Below, piece after piece: positions 32,985 to 43,048 of a stretch of DNA of 64,000 nucleotides. Numbering within the stretch: position 1 is the first letter of the stretch; the number at the start of each line of letters is the position of its first letter. A model generated the notes under the pieces. That model did not search any database, had not been told where the DNA came from, and saw only the letters and a program-made list of their open reading frames with translations. The stretch is from Thiopseudomonas alkaliphila (GTDB lineage Bacteria > Pseudomonadota > Gammaproteobacteria > Pseudomonadales > Pseudomonadaceae), in NCBI RefSeq assembly GCF_001267175.1, contig NZ_CP012358.1, forward strand, positions 62,001 through 126,000, given 5' to 3'. Both the position numbers and the translations under genes were made by a program.

Positions 32985-33410
32985 ATGCGTCATTACGAAA
33001 TTGTATTTCTGGTCCACCCAGATCAGAGCGAACAAGTCGGTGGCATGGTAGAGCGTTATACCAAGCTGATCGAAGAAGATGGTGGTAAAGTTCACCGTCT
33101 AGAAGACTGGGGTCGTCGTCAACTGGCTTACCCAATCGATGACTTACACAAAGCACACTACATTTTATTAAACGTAGAGTGCAGCGCAGCTGCATTAGCC
33201 GAGCTAGAAGATAGCTTCCGCTACAATGATGCTGTATTGCGTAACCTAATTATTCGTCGTGACGAAGCCGTTACAGAGCAATCTGAAATGCTAAAAGCTG
33301 AAGAAAGCCGTAATGAGCGTCGTGAGCGCCGTGAGCGTCCTGAAACTGCCGACAACGCTGATGATGAAGATGACAGCGAAGACGACAGCGAAGAAGACGC
33401 TGACGAGTAA
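32985..33410 (+). CDS. rpsF: 30S ribosomal protein S6
   Basis: Platform protein of the small subunit that binds 16S rRNA as a heterodimer with S18. It has 141 residues. The core is typical ('[20 protein letters not shown]', '[14 protein letters not shown]', '[13 protein letters not shown]'). The last 20 or so residues are almost all Asp and Glu, an unusually strong acidic tail. rpsR follows 28 bases later. Translation is expected to be controlled by the leader RNA immediately upstream. Confidence 0.98.
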   Translation: MRHYEIVFLVHPDQSEQVGGMVERYTKLIEEDGGKVHRLEDWGRRQLAYPIDDLHKAHYILLNVECSAAALAELEDSFRYNDAVLRNLIIRRDEAVTEQSEMLKAEESRNERRERRERPETADNADDEDDSEDDSEEDADE

Positions 33411-33438
33411 TTCCCGAGTCTATTGAGGAGCCACAGTC

Positions 33439-33669
33439 ATGGCACGTTTTTTCCGTCGTCGCAAGTTCTGCCGTTTTACAGCTGAAGGCGTGACCGAGAT
33501 CGATTACAAAGATCTAAATACTTTAAAAGCTTATGTATCTGAAACTGGCAAGATTGTTCCTAGCCGTATCACTGGTACTAAAGCAAAATATCAGCGTCAA
33601 CTAGCAACCGCTATTAAGCGCGCGCGTTACTTGGCTCTGCTGCCCTACACCGACAGCCACGGCCGTTGA
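33439..33669 (+). CDS. rpsR: 30S ribosomal protein S18
   Basis: A 76-residue small-subunit protein that pairs with S6. The sequence '[20 protein letters not shown]' and the C-terminal '[20 protein letters not shown]' are standard. It starts behind a TGAGGAG site and is the second gene of the rpsF operon. The S6:S18 heterodimer is the predicted repressor of the operon. Confidence 0.98.
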   Translation: MARFFRRRKFCRFTAEGVTEIDYKDLNTLKAYVSETGKIVPSRITGTKAKYQRQLATAIKRARYLALLPYTDSHGR

Positions 33670-33697
33670 TACTAGGTTAGATTAGGTAAGGATAAAC

Positions 33698-34558
33698 ATG
33701 CGCGCTTTTGCAGAACTAGTAATGCGAAGTCGCATGCACGCAATTATTATAATTGTGTTGATGATGGCTGCACCTATGTTGTTTTGGTTAGGTGCAGCTG
33801 CTGCAAGTTTAGTGTTAATGCGACGCGGTCTCCAGCAAGCTGCTCAAATAGTGTTATGGGGGGCTTTGCCAGGTGTAGTTTGGGCTAGTGTGGGTGACCC
33901 ACGGGCTATCGCGGTGTATGTCATCAGCTTATTGATGGCCTATGTGTTGCGACAAACGGTATCGCTAGGCGCCGCATTAGGTGCTGGACTGGTAGCGGGA
34001 ACAGTAGGCGCGGTGTTGCTTGCAGGGGTTTACCCTGAGCCCATTGAGCAGTTAGCGGCTAAGCTTTCTGAGTTTATGCCACAAATGCTGGGTGGGATGT
34101 ACGAGCAGCTATCAGCGACTGAGCAGCAACATTTAACTAGCTTAATTATTCCGGTATTAACTGGACTCTTTGCTACGGTAATGTTGTGGGTGTCGGTGCT
34201 GTCGTTAACGTTAGCGCGTTATTGGCAAGCTGCACTGTACAATCCGGGTGGATTTGCTGCTGAATTTAGGTCATTTCGATTGTCACCTAAGTTTGCCATT
34301 CCATTAGTGCTGGCGATGTTTTTTGCTCCCAATATGGGTGTGGCTGCAGCGATGCTGACGCCACTATGTAGTGTGCCATTAGCCTTTGCAGGTGTGGCCT
34401 TGATCCATGGCTGGGTAGCAAAACGTGGCTTAAGTAAGTTTGCTTTAGTGACGTTTTACATCGTGCTGTTTTTGTTTATGCAGTTTGTTTATCCCTTGCT
34501 GGTAATTTTAGCCTTGGGCGATAGCCTGTTTGATTTTCGTCGGGTGCGTTCACGTTAG
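33698..34558 (+). CDS. DUF2232 multi-pass membrane protein
   Basis: A 286-residue inner-membrane protein with about eight hydrophobic segments and no catalytic motif I recognise. Its length, topology and position between rpsR and rplI match the DUF2232 (YybS-like) gene found in the same place in Pseudomonas. The function is not known. Being embedded in a ribosomal-protein operon implies co-transcription with rpsF-rpsR-rplI; the gaps are 28 and 45 bases. No sign of damage. Confidence 0.82.
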   Translation: MRAFAELVMRSRMHAIIIIVLMMAAPMLFWLGAAAASLVLMRRGLQQAAQIVLWGALPGVVWASVGDPRAIAVYVISLLMAYVLRQTVSLGAALGAGLVAGTVGAVLLAGVYPEPIEQLAAKLSEFMPQMLGGMYEQLSATEQQHLTSLIIPVLTGLFATVMLWVSVLSLTLARYWQAALYNPGGFAAEFRSFRLSPKFAIPLVLAMFFAPNMGVAAAMLTPLCSVPLAFAGVALIHGWVAKRGLSKFALVTFYIVLFLFMQFVYPLLVILALGDSLFDFRRVRSR

Positions 34559-34603
34559 CGCCAGGCGAACGGTGAAAGTTGAAACTAAAGAGGTAAGACT
34601 CAA

Positions 34604-35050
34604 ATGGAAGTCATCCTGTTAGAAAAAGTTGCTAATTTGGGCGACCTAGGTGACAAAGTAAATGTTAAGGCTGGTTACGGCCGTAACTTCTTGTTACCAC
34701 AAGGTAAAGCAACCCCAGCTACCGCTGAAAACGTTGCTGCGTTTGAAGCGCGTCGCGCTGAATTAGAAAAAGCAGCTGCTGAAAAGCGTGCTGCTGCTGA
34801 AGCTCGTGCAGCTCAGCTCAATGAGTTAGAAGTTACTATCACTGCGAATACCGGTGAGGAAGGTAAACTATTTGGTTCTATCGGTACTCAAGACATCGCT
34901 GATGCATTAACTGCGTCAGGTGTTGAAGTAGTGAAGAGCGAAGTTCGTTTACCAAATGGTACTATCCGTCAGACCGGTGAGTACGACGTTACGTTGAACT
35001 TGCACACTGATGTTGAAGCAACCATTAAGTTAATCGTTGTTGCAGGCTAA
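34604..35050 (+). CDS. rplI: 50S ribosomal protein L9
   Basis: Large-subunit protein with two domains joined by a long helix; it helps maintain reading frame. It has 148 residues. The N-terminal RNA-binding domain is '[20 protein letters not shown]' and '[13 protein letters not shown]', the connecting helix is Ala/Glu-rich (residues about 40-75), and the C-terminal domain begins '[20 protein letters not shown]'. It is followed by an intrinsic terminator that closes the operon. Confidence 0.98.
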   Translation: MEVILLEKVANLGDLGDKVNVKAGYGRNFLLPQGKATPATAENVAAFEARRAELEKAAAEKRAAAEARAAQLNELEVTITANTGEEGKLFGSIGTQDIADALTASGVEVVKSEVRLPNGTIRQTGEYDVTLNLHTDVEATIKLIVVAG

Positions 35051-35082
35051 TTAGTTCACTAATTGTTTGCAAGATTAACCGC

Positions 35083-35119
35083 AAAGGGCACATTTTCTTA
35101 GAAAGTGTGCCCTTTGTTG
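35083..35119 (+). terminator. intrinsic terminator after rplI
   Basis: AAAGGGCACA (35083-35092) pairs with TGTGCCCTTT (35106-35115) over 10 bp, followed by a weak T-rich tail (GTTGTTTC). It lies 32 bases after rplI. Confidence 0.75.
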
Positions 35120-35202
35120 TTTCTACAGATTCTTCGTTACACTAGATGATTTAAAAATAGCTGATGATTTTTAAGTCATTTATGACCTTAGGTAGCCTAT
35201 TT

Positions 35203-36591
35203 ATGCAGCAAGATACGCTTTCTGTCCCATTGGATTTAGAAACCAGTGCTCTGAAAACCCCACCTCACTCAATTGAAGCCGAGCAAGCCGTGCTTGGTGG
35301 TTTGATGCAAAATAATAATGCTTGGGAGCGGGTTTTAGACTTGGTTTCAGCCGGTGATTTTTATCGTTACGATCATCGTTTAATTTTTCGTGCGATTGAG
35401 CGACTGGCAGAAAAAAATAGCCCCTTTGATATGGTGACTTTGGCTGATGATTTAGAAGTCAGTGGTGAGCTAGAAAAAATTGGTGGCCTAGCTTATTTGG
35501 GCGAGCTTGTTACTAATACCCCCTCGGTTGCTAATATTCGTGCCTACTCAGAGATTATTCGTGAGCGGGCCACGCTGCGCGAACTGATTAAGATCAGTGG
35601 TGAGATTGCCGATAGTGCCTACTTGCCTAAAGGGCGGGCCGGTAACGAAATTTTGGATGAAGCTGAGCGTAAAATTTTCCAAATTGCTGAGTCGCGGCCC
35701 AAAGTGGGTGGGGCTATTGGCGTTAGCGAACTGTTAAGCAGCACGCTGAATACGATTGATACTTTGCGTCAGTCGAAAGGCGGCTTAACTGGACTGACAA
35801 CCGGTTTTAATGACCTTAATGATAAAACCAGTGGCCTGCAAAAAGGTGATTTAATTATTGTGGCGGGGCGTCCTTCCATGGGTAAAACCACCTTTGCTAT
35901 GAATCTAGTCGAAAATGCGTTATTAGAAAGCGACAAAGCAGTGATTGTGTACTCGTTAGAAATGCCGGCTGAATCACTGATGATGCGGATGATTTCCTCG
36001 TTAGGAAAAATTAACCAAACTAAAGTCCGTACTGGGCAGCTAGAAGGTGATGAGTGGGATCGTTTAGGAGTAGCAGTAAGTAAAATTCAGAATAAAAAGC
36101 TGTTTATCGATGATACAGCAGGTATTAGCCCATCAGAAATGCGTGCCCGTACGCGCCGCTTAGCTCGGGAGCATGGTGAGATAGGCTTGATCATGATTGA
36201 CTATCTGCAGTTGATGCAAATTGCTGGAAGCAGTGGTGATAACCGGACCAATGAAATCTCAGAGATTTCTCGCTCCTTAAAAGCGTTAGCCAAAGAGTTT
36301 GATTGCCCAGTGGTGGCGCTGTCCCAGCTTAACCGCGCCTTAGAGCAGCGGCCTAACAAGCGTCCAGTTAACTCAGACTTGCGTGAGTCAGGGGCGATTG
36401 AGCAGGATGCTGACGTGATTATGTTTGTTTATCGCGACGAGGTGTACCACCCTGAAACAGAGCATAAAGGGGTGGCAGAGATTATTATCGGTAAGCAACG
36501 AAATGGTCCCATTGGTACGGTGCGTCTAGCATTCTTAGGCCAATACACACGTTTCGAATCACTGGCTAATCATTACCCAGATTACGACTAA
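35203..36591 (+). CDS. dnaB: replicative DNA helicase DnaB
   Basis: Hexameric 5'-3' helicase at the replication fork. It has 462 residues from the ATG at 35203; the in-frame start at 35164 adds 13 residues with no family match. The N-terminal domain has 'TPPHSIEAEQAVLGGLM', and the RecA-like domain has Walker A 'VAGRPSMGKTTFAMNL', 'GLIMIDYLQLM' (Walker B) and 'SQLNRALEQRPNKRPVNSDL'. No intein is present. It follows rplI, as in Pseudomonas. The candidate loader dciA is 15 kb upstream. Confidence 0.97.
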   Translation: MQQDTLSVPLDLETSALKTPPHSIEAEQAVLGGLMQNNNAWERVLDLVSAGDFYRYDHRLIFRAIERLAEKNSPFDMVTLADDLEVSGELEKIGGLAYLGELVTNTPSVANIRAYSEIIRERATLRELIKISGEIADSAYLPKGRAGNEILDEAERKIFQIAESRPKVGGAIGVSELLSSTLNTIDTLRQSKGGLTGLTTGFNDLNDKTSGLQKGDLIIVAGRPSMGKTTFAMNLVENALLESDKAVIVYSLEMPAESLMMRMISSLGKINQTKVRTGQLEGDEWDRLGVAVSKIQNKKLFIDDTAGISPSEMRARTRRLAREHGEIGLIMIDYLQLMQIAGSSGDNRTNEISEISRSLKALAKEFDCPVVALSQLNRALEQRPNKRPVNSDLRESGAIEQDADVIMFVYRDEVYHPETEHKGVAEIIIGKQRNGPIGTVRLAFLGQYTRFESLANHYPDYD

Positions 36592-36715
36592 TGAGTTGTA
36601 GCCGCTGACTAGTCAGGGCTGAAAGCTAGCAGCGGCTAAGCGATAGCCTGCAATTTAACAAAGTTTCCGCTATTATAGTTAGCTTGCTAACTAATACACT
36701 CAACATGGAATTTTC

Positions 36716-37576
36716 ATGAATAACCCTGTAATAGGCATTTTATTTATTTTGTGCGCGGGTGCCTTGCTGGCGACCCATGATGGTTTTTCTAAGTATTTAA
36801 CGGCCATTTATCCTTTAGCGCTCGTGGTTTGGCTGCGTTATACGGTCCAGACAGTGCTGATGATTATCTTGTTTGGGCCCAAGATGAAGCTCGATTTAGT
36901 GCGTACTAAGCGGCCTTGGCTACAACTGCTGCGTGGCCTGTGCTTGCTGGGTATTAGCGGTTTGTTTATTGGTGGTCTGCGCTATATCCCGCTAGCTGAA
37001 GCAACTGCGGTAATGTTTTTAGCGCCTTTGATTGTTACGGTGTTATCGGCAATTTTTTTAAAGGAGCAGATTTCGCTCGGGCAGTGGGTGGCTGTCGTGA
37101 TTGGTTTGTGCGGTGTGCTCTTGGTGGTAAGGCCAGGTGGGGCATTATTTACTTGGGCTATTTTAATGCCGGTCGCGGCTTCGTTTTGTTTTGGTAGTTA
37201 TCAGCTGATTGCGAGACGTTTGGCTTCTTTTGATCATACGGTCACTAGTAACTTTTTATCGGGGCTAATTGGCACCATTGCTTTAACCGTGATAATGCCT
37301 TTTGTTAGCGTCGAAGTGCAGCCCGCAGGTTGGGATCTGTTGTTTTTACTGATTTTAGGAGCCCTTGGCATGGTCGCGCATATGCTGCTAACCATTGCGC
37401 TTAAATATGCGTCAGCGGCAACCTTAGCGCCTTTCACTTACGGGCAGATTATTTTTGCCGCGTTGATTGGTGTATTTGCTTTTGATCAGTCGCCGGACTT
37501 ATTGGCTTGGGGCGGGGTGGCCATTATCATTGGTAGCGGTATTTTAGTGGCTTGGCTGCAGCGCCGTAATGCTTAA
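36716..37576 (+). CDS. DMT-superfamily permease (EamA family)
   Basis: A 286-residue inner-membrane protein with ten predicted membrane helices arranged as two EamA repeats (residues 5-140 and 145-283). 'LRYIPLAEATAVMFLAPLIV' and the matching second-repeat 'ALKYASAATLAPFTYGQIIF' are the paired helices typical of the family. The substrate cannot be inferred; relatives move amino acids or other small metabolites. It converges on the RetS-like gene with only 6 bases between the stop codons and no clear terminator. Confidence 0.88.
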   Translation: MNNPVIGILFILCAGALLATHDGFSKYLTAIYPLALVVWLRYTVQTVLMIILFGPKMKLDLVRTKRPWLQLLRGLCLLGISGLFIGGLRYIPLAEATAVMFLAPLIVTVLSAIFLKEQISLGQWVAVVIGLCGVLLVVRPGGALFTWAILMPVAASFCFGSYQLIARRLASFDHTVTSNFLSGLIGTIALTVIMPFVSVEVQPAGWDLLFLLILGALGMVAHMLLTIALKYASAATLAPFTYGQIIFAALIGVFAFDQSPDLLAWGGVAIIIGSGILVAWLQRRNA

Positions 37577-37582
37577 TAAGTC

Positions 37583-39949
37583 TTAGTTTGAGTAGTTACG
37601 AATTAACTGAGTTAATTGGTTAAAGTCAACAGGCTTAGCTAGGTGCCCATTCATTCCACTGGCAAGCGCTTGCTCTTTATACTCATCTAAAACATGAGCA
37701 GTTAAGGCGATGATAGGTAGCATTTTTAAGTTATGTTTGCGCTCATAGGCACGCCATAACTCGGTCGTTTTAAAGCCATCTAGCGTAGGCATTTGGCAAT
37801 CCATAAGAACTAAGTCATAGGGTTTACTTTTTAATTGACTAAGCGCTTGCTCGCCGCTACTAGCACTATCACATTTTATATTAAGTTTTTTTAGTAACCC
37901 AGAGATAACTTTAGTTGAAATAGCATTATCCTCTACCACAAGTACTCGCATAGCTTCACGGCTTGGTAACTTTTGTTGTAGTGTGCTTTTATAAGATTTT
38001 TGGTGAGCAAAAGCATCAGCCAATGTTGCCTTTAGAGTGTAATGGCTAATAGGTTTTAATAAAATATAGTTAATTCCTGCATTGCGAGCATCAATAGTGT
38101 TGGGTGAGCTATTGCTTAAGAGTATGAGCCTGCACTCATGTGCTAAGTCTTCTTCTTCTTGTATACGAACAGCTAACTCTAGACCTGTTAAGTCTGTTAG
38201 TTCTTTTGTAATTAGCAACACATGAATTTTTTGTTGAAGATTGGCCTGAGTCCGTAAAATAGCTAATGCTTCTAATGCAGTCGCACTACTAAATACATTC
38301 ATACCCCATTCTTGACAGTGTTGTACTAAAATCTGCCTGCAGACTAAATTAGGCTCAACAATTAAAACTGCTTGATCATTAAGTAGGTCTAGCATTGAGT
38401 TTTCACTAATTTTATTAGGTACAAAAAGTAATGGAGCGACAAGTGTAAGTGTGGAGCTTTGTCGATCTTGTGTATAGTTTAGACTGCCTTGCATAAGGCG
38501 TGTAAGGTAGCTCGCAATCGCTACTCCTAGATGTTTACGGACTGTATCCTGTGTTAACTGAGGAGTCGCTGACGTGGAGAATTGGTTAAGTAAGTCTTGT
38601 TCTTTTTTTCCTAGGGGCTCACCGTAGTTTTGTACACTGACACAGAGAGTGTCATCATTTTTAATAGTGACAGTAACAATTATTTCTGCTTGTTGTGTGC
38701 GCCGGAATGCACTATTTAGTAAGCTTAAGATCACTTGACGTAAACGCATAGGATCACCATGGGCAAGGCGCGGAACCTGTGGTTGAATAAAACTTACGAG
38801 CTCTACTTGTTGTTCATGGGCTTGATTAGTGAAAGCTTCTAGGCAATCGCTGATTAATGCATTTAGTTCAAATTGGGCTAAATGCAGTTCTATTTGATTG
38901 GATTGAGCATGAGAGATATCGAGTACGCCATTAATAAGGGACAGTAGTTCATTGCCTGCACGATTAATGCCTGATACATAATCACGTTGTTTTATAGATA
39001 AAGGCGTTTCTAAAAGTAGGCCAGTCATGCCAAGTACTCCATTCATTGGAGTTCTCACTTCATGGCTAATTTGTGCTAATAGATCAGACTGTGCTTTTTT
39101 ATAGGTTTTTTGCATATCATTCTGTTGTAGCCTTTTATAACGCTTAATAATGATGTTTTCTTCATGGGAGGTGAGCGCTAAACTGAGTAGATAGCCTGTA
39201 AAGGGAATACTAATCAGTGAAGTTAAAATTAATATATTTAATGTATTGCTAATCGGCGTACTTAACAGAGGCCAGCTGAGTAGTAGGGGCAGGTTCAGCA
39301 TCAGCAAGCCGCTTGCTAATAAGAAAGCAGGAGGATAAGGTTTACTCACAGCATGAACTATAAATAAAACTGCTGGATACAGTGTAAAACAGGAAAGCAG
39401 TAAAAAGCTAAGTGTGCTAATAAGCGAGTGCTCACTCAAAAGCATTAAAATAGCAAGTGATGCAGTCAATATTAAATGGCTTATCAGGTGTTTGCTAGGC
39501 TGGTTAAAGCCTCTTTTGTTATGTGTAATATGTACTGTTAATAGTTGAGATAAAGTAAAAATAATAATTGCAGGAAAGTGGAAGTAATAACTGTATCCCT
39601 GCAAGGAGTGGTATTGCCAGAAGGAGAAGGTATCGCTTAAACTCAGTAAGAAAATAATCTGCATGAGCTGAATTAGCAGAAGCCACGTATATTGTAGGTT
39701 GCGCGTTATAATTAATCTGGTTAAATTGTAAGCAATTAAAATTGCTCCACTACCTAATAGGAATCCTTTAAGCAAAGGGTTGTTAGAGAGTATTTCTTGA
39801 AAAGTGACTGAGTTTAAGCGCTCATCGGGCAGCTCGAAACTACTAATACTATTAAATGTAATTAACTCAGGAGTTAGCAGCAGCAAGTACAATGCACTGC
39901 AAAGCAATGTGACCCCATAAAAACCAATGGTGTGACGATGATAAGTCAT
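37583..39949 (-). CDS. RetS-like hybrid sensor kinase with degenerate ATPase and first receiver domain
   Basis: A 788-residue inner-membrane protein next to purD-purH-fis-dusB, where RetS lies in Pseudomonas. Order: membrane segment near 10-26, a short periplasmic stretch, about seven membrane helices (59-260), a coiled coil, HisKA with H296 ('SHEVRTPMNGVLGMTG'), an ATPase-like region, receiver 1 and receiver 2. The ATPase N-box reads 'LSLLNSAFRRT', the G1 motif reads 'QNYGEPLG' and the G2 motif reads 'HLGVAI', so key Asn and Asp residues are missing. Receiver 1 has Thr581 in place of the phospho-acceptor Asp; receiver 2 keeps D717 ('LVLMDCQMPTLDG'). The periplasmic 7TMR-DISMED2 sensor of RetS is absent. 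Regulation by binding another kinase, as RetS does with GacS, is an inference. Confidence 0.78.
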   Translation of the reverse strand: MTYHRHTIGFYGVTLLCSALYLLLLTPELITFNSISSFELPDERLNSVTFQEILSNNPLLKGFLLGSGAILIAYNLTRLIITRNLQYTWLLLIQLMQIIFLLSLSDTFSFWQYHSLQGYSYYFHFPAIIIFTLSQLLTVHITHNKRGFNQPSKHLISHLILTASLAILMLLSEHSLISTLSFLLLSCFTLYPAVLFIVHAVSKPYPPAFLLASGLLMLNLPLLLSWPLLSTPISNTLNILILTSLISIPFTGYLLSLALTSHEENIIIKRYKRLQQNDMQKTYKKAQSDLLAQISHEVRTPMNGVLGMTGLLLETPLSIKQRDYVSGINRAGNELLSLINGVLDISHAQSNQIELHLAQFELNALISDCLEAFTNQAHEQQVELVSFIQPQVPRLAHGDPMRLRQVILSLLNSAFRRTQQAEIIVTVTIKNDDTLCVSVQNYGEPLGKKEQDLLNQFSTSATPQLTQDTVRKHLGVAIASYLTRLMQGSLNYTQDRQSSTLTLVAPLLFVPNKISENSMLDLLNDQAVLIVEPNLVCRQILVQHCQEWGMNVFSSATALEALAILRTQANLQQKIHVLLITKELTDLTGLELAVRIQEEEDLAHECRLILLSNSSPNTIDARNAGINYILLKPISHYTLKATLADAFAHQKSYKSTLQQKLPSREAMRVLVVEDNAISTKVISGLLKKLNIKCDSASSGEQALSQLKSKPYDLVLMDCQMPTLDGFKTTELWRAYERKHNLKMLPIIALTAHVLDEYKEQALASGMNGHLAKPVDFNQLTQLIRNYSN

Positions 39950-40033
39950 AGCTAAGCTAACCGGAAAAAGGTAAAAGTTTGACTCAGTACATTTGCTGTA
40001 ACTAATAACAGAGCTTAATGTGCTTTACTAGAT

Positions 40034-40062
40034 AAAAAAAGAGCCATCTAGAGATGGCTCTT
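40034..40062 (-). terminator. intrinsic terminator of the dusB-fis-purH-purD operon
   Basis: GAGCCATCT and AGATGGCTC form a 9-bp stem; read on the minus strand it is followed by seven T. It lies 14 bases after the purD stop. Confidence 0.88.
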
Positions 40063-40075
40063 GAGGCTCGGAAGC

Positions 40076-41362
40076 TTATTGTTGCTCACGCTCAATGGCT
40101 CGATAGCCAATATCTTTACGATAGAACGAGTCTGGCCAGTGAATTGTTTCCGCCAGCTTATAAGCATTGGCCTGTGCTTCGGCAACCGTCTCACCAAGTG
40201 CGGTGGCACAGAGCACCCGACCACCGTTTACGGTCACCTGCTGATCTACTAACTGAGTGCCGGCATGAAACACCTTGCCTGGCAGTTGTGCTGCTTGCTC
40301 TAAGCCCGTGATGACATCACCTTTACGGTAATCCGCAGGATAGCCGCCAGCTGCAATCACCACCCCTAGACTTGGGCGCGGATCCCACTGCGCTTCTACC
40401 TTATCTAAGGCTTTGGCCAGTGCCGCTTCAATCAAGAGAATAATACTGGACTCAAGGCGCAGTAAAATAGGTTGGGTTTCAGGATCACCGAAGCGACAGT
40501 TGTATTCGATAATTTTTGGAGCACCGGATTGATCAATCATCAAGCCCGCATACAAAAAGCCAGTGTAAACGTTGCCTTCAGCAGCCATGCCGCGCACGGT
40601 TGGGTAGATGATTTCATCCATTACCCGCTGATGTACGTCAGCCGTCACTACAGGTGCAGGAGAATAAGCACCCATACCGCCAGTGTTAGGGCCGGTATCG
40701 CCATCGCCAACTCGTTTGTGGTCTTGGCTAGTAGCCATTGGCAGTACGTTTTCGCCGTCGACCATGACGATAAAACTGGCTTCTTCACCGTCTAAAAAGT
40801 CTTCAATTACCACGCGCGAGCCGGCATCACCAAAGGCATTGCCGGAGAGCATATCGGTAATGGCGTCTTCTGCTTCTTGCAGGGTCATGGCGACGATTAC
40901 GCCTTTACCAGCAGCCAAACCGTCGGCTTTCACTACAATCGGCGCGCCTTTTTTGCGGACATAGGTCAGTGCTTCATCGACTTGGGTGAAGTTAGCATAA
41001 TCTGCAGTAGGGATATTGTGACGAGCTAAAAAGTCTTTGGTGAACGCTTTGGAGCCTTCCAACTGAGCAGCTTTAGCCGTTGGGCCGTAGATTGGCAGAT
41101 TGCGTTCGCGGAATAAATCCACCACACCTGCTACCAAGGGGGCTTCCGGGCCAACAATGGTTAAGGCCACTTGGTTAGCTGCAGCAAAGTCAGCCAGCTG
41201 TTCAATGGCTAACACATCAATTGCTACGTTTTCGCACTTAGGCTCAGTGGCGGTACCGGCGTTACCGGGAGCTACGAATACTTTAGTCACGCGTTGATCT
41301 TGCGCGGCTTTCCAAGCGAGTGCATGTTCGCGCCCGCCATTACCAATAATTAGAATATTCAT
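40076..41362 (-). CDS. purD: phosphoribosylamine-glycine ligase
   Basis: Second step of de novo purine synthesis; joins glycine to phosphoribosylamine using ATP. It has 428 residues. The start is the ATG at 41362 (reading leftward) behind GGAG; the codon before it is an in-frame TTG. ATP-grasp features are the N-terminal 'MNILIIGNGGREHALAWKAA', 'PIVVKADGLAAGKGVIVA', 'DGDTGPNTGGMGAYSPAPV' and 'NCRFGDPETQPIL'. It follows purH by 16 bases and is the last gene of the operon. Confidence 0.97.
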   Translation of the reverse strand: MNILIIGNGGREHALAWKAAQDQRVTKVFVAPGNAGTATEPKCENVAIDVLAIEQLADFAAANQVALTIVGPEAPLVAGVVDLFRERNLPIYGPTAKAAQLEGSKAFTKDFLARHNIPTADYANFTQVDEALTYVRKKGAPIVVKADGLAAGKGVIVAMTLQEAEDAITDMLSGNAFGDAGSRVVIEDFLDGEEASFIVMVDGENVLPMATSQDHKRVGDGDTGPNTGGMGAYSPAPVVTADVHQRVMDEIIYPTVRGMAAEGNVYTGFLYAGLMIDQSGAPKIIEYNCRFGDPETQPILLRLESSIILLIEAALAKALDKVEAQWDPRPSLGVVIAAGGYPADYRKGDVITGLEQAAQLPGKVFHAGTQLVDQQVTVNGGRVLCATALGETVAEAQANAYKLAETIHWPDSFYRKDIGYRAIEREQQ

Positions 41363-41378
41363 CAATTAAACTCCAAAA

Positions 41379-42986
41379 TTAATGGCGGAAGTGGCGCATG
41401 CCAGTAAAGACCATAGCGATGCCGGCTTCATCAGCAGCAGCAATCACTTCCTCGTCACGCATTGAGCCACCTGGCTGAATGACTGCTCGAATACCTGCTT
41501 TAGCGGCATTATCAATGCCATCCCGGAACGGGAAGAACGCATCGGAGGCCATCACAGCGCCTGGCACTTCAAGGCCGGCGTGTTCAGCTTTAATTCCAGC
41601 GATACGCGCGGAGTTGACACGGCTCATTTGGCCTGCGCCAACGCCGATGGTTTGGCGGTTTTTAGCATAGACAATGGCGTTAGATTTAACGAACTTGGCC
41701 ACTTTCCAAGCAAAAATCAGGTCATGGATTTCAGCTTCGCTGGGCGCGCGCTGGGTAACGATTTTTAAGTCGTCGACGGTAATCATGCCGATGTCACGGC
41801 TTTGGACTAATAAGCCGCCGTTAACTCGTTTGAAGTCCCAGCCAGCTGCACGTTCTGCTGGCCATTCACCGCACTCAAGCAGACGCACGTTAGCTTTAGC
41901 GGCTACCACTGCGCGCGCTGCAGCTGAAATTTTTGGAGCGATAATCACTTCCACAAACTGACGCTCGACAATGGCCTGGGCAGTATCGCCATCTAGTTCG
42001 CGGTTAAAGGCAATAATCCCGCCAAAGGCTGACTCGCTATCAGTGGCATAGGCGAGATCATAGGCTTTACGGATACCGCCATCAGCCTCTGGAACAACTG
42101 CTACACCGCATGGGTTAGCGTGCTTAACAATGACGCAAGCCGGTTTAGTAAAGCTTTTGACGCACTCTAACGCTGCATCCGTATCGGCAACGTTATTGAA
42201 GGACAGCGCTTTACCTTGTAATTGTTTGGCACTAGCGACCGATGCTTCAATGGAGTTGGCTTCAACATAGAAAGCCGCCTGCTGGTGCGGGTTTTCGCCG
42301 TAACGCATGTCCTGGGCTTTAATAAACTGGGTATTAAAGGTGTTAGGGAAGTCGCTGCGCTGCTCGGTGCTGAGTTGCTCGGCGCTTTGATCAATGGTGC
42401 CAAGGTAGTTGGCAATCATGCCGTCGTAACTGGCAGTGTGCTCAAAGGCCTGTAGGGCTAAGTTAAAGCGCTCGGCGTAGGTTAATCCGCCTTGTTTAAG
42501 GCTATCGATAATCCCCGCGTAGTTGGCTGCATTGACCACAATGGCTACGTCCTTGTGGTTTTTAGCTGCACTGCGAACCATGGTTGGGCCGCCAATATCA
42601 ATATTTTCAATGGCATTGGCTAGATCGCAATCGGGGTTAGCTACGGTGGCAGCAAACGGATAAAGGTTAACGGCAACTAAATCAATTGGGGTAATGCCAT
42701 GCTCAGCCATAACCGCTGTGTCTTTATCGCGACGCCCTAAAATACCCCCATGAATTTTTGGGTGCAGTGTTTTAACCCGGCCATCCATCATTTCTGGGAA
42801 GCCGGTGTAGTCTGCCACTTCAATTGCTGGCACCTGATTATCTTTAAGCAATTTGTAGGTGCCGCCAGTGGAAAGAATTTCTACGCCAAGGGCGCTGAGT
42901 TGCTGGGCAAACTCAACGATACCTGTTTTATCAGACACGCTGATCAGGGCGCGACGTACAGGTAGACGAGTGGTTTGGTCTGTCAT
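41379..42986 (-). CDS. purH: bifunctional AICAR formyltransferase / IMP cyclohydrolase
   Basis: Catalyses the last two steps to IMP. It has 535 residues. The N-terminal IMP cyclohydrolase (residues 1-200) has '[20 protein letters not shown]', '[10 protein letters not shown]' and '[14 protein letters not shown]' in the form '[14 protein letters not shown]'. The C-terminal transformylase has '[14 protein letters not shown]' and the catalytic '[14 protein letters not shown]' with its Lys-His pair. It lies between fis and purD on the minus strand. Confidence 0.97.
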   Translation of the reverse strand: MTDQTTRLPVRRALISVSDKTGIVEFAQQLSALGVEILSTGGTYKLLKDNQVPAIEVADYTGFPEMMDGRVKTLHPKIHGGILGRRDKDTAVMAEHGITPIDLVAVNLYPFAATVANPDCDLANAIENIDIGGPTMVRSAAKNHKDVAIVVNAANYAGIIDSLKQGGLTYAERFNLALQAFEHTASYDGMIANYLGTIDQSAEQLSTEQRSDFPNTFNTQFIKAQDMRYGENPHQQAAFYVEANSIEASVASAKQLQGKALSFNNVADTDAALECVKSFTKPACVIVKHANPCGVAVVPEADGGIRKAYDLAYATDSESAFGGIIAFNRELDGDTAQAIVERQFVEVIIAPKISAAARAVVAAKANVRLLECGEWPAERAAGWDFKRVNGGLLVQSRDIGMITVDDLKIVTQRAPSEAEIHDLIFAWKVAKFVKSNAIVYAKNRQTIGVGAGQMSRVNSARIAGIKAEHAGLEVPGAVMASDAFFPFRDGIDNAAKAGIRAVIQPGGSMRDEEVIAAADEAGIAMVFTGMRHFRH

Positions 42987-43048
42987 GGATAGTCCTAATA
43001 GTTACGCTGCTTCAGAGCAGTAAAAGAAAAAGATGCACTTAACAAGAC

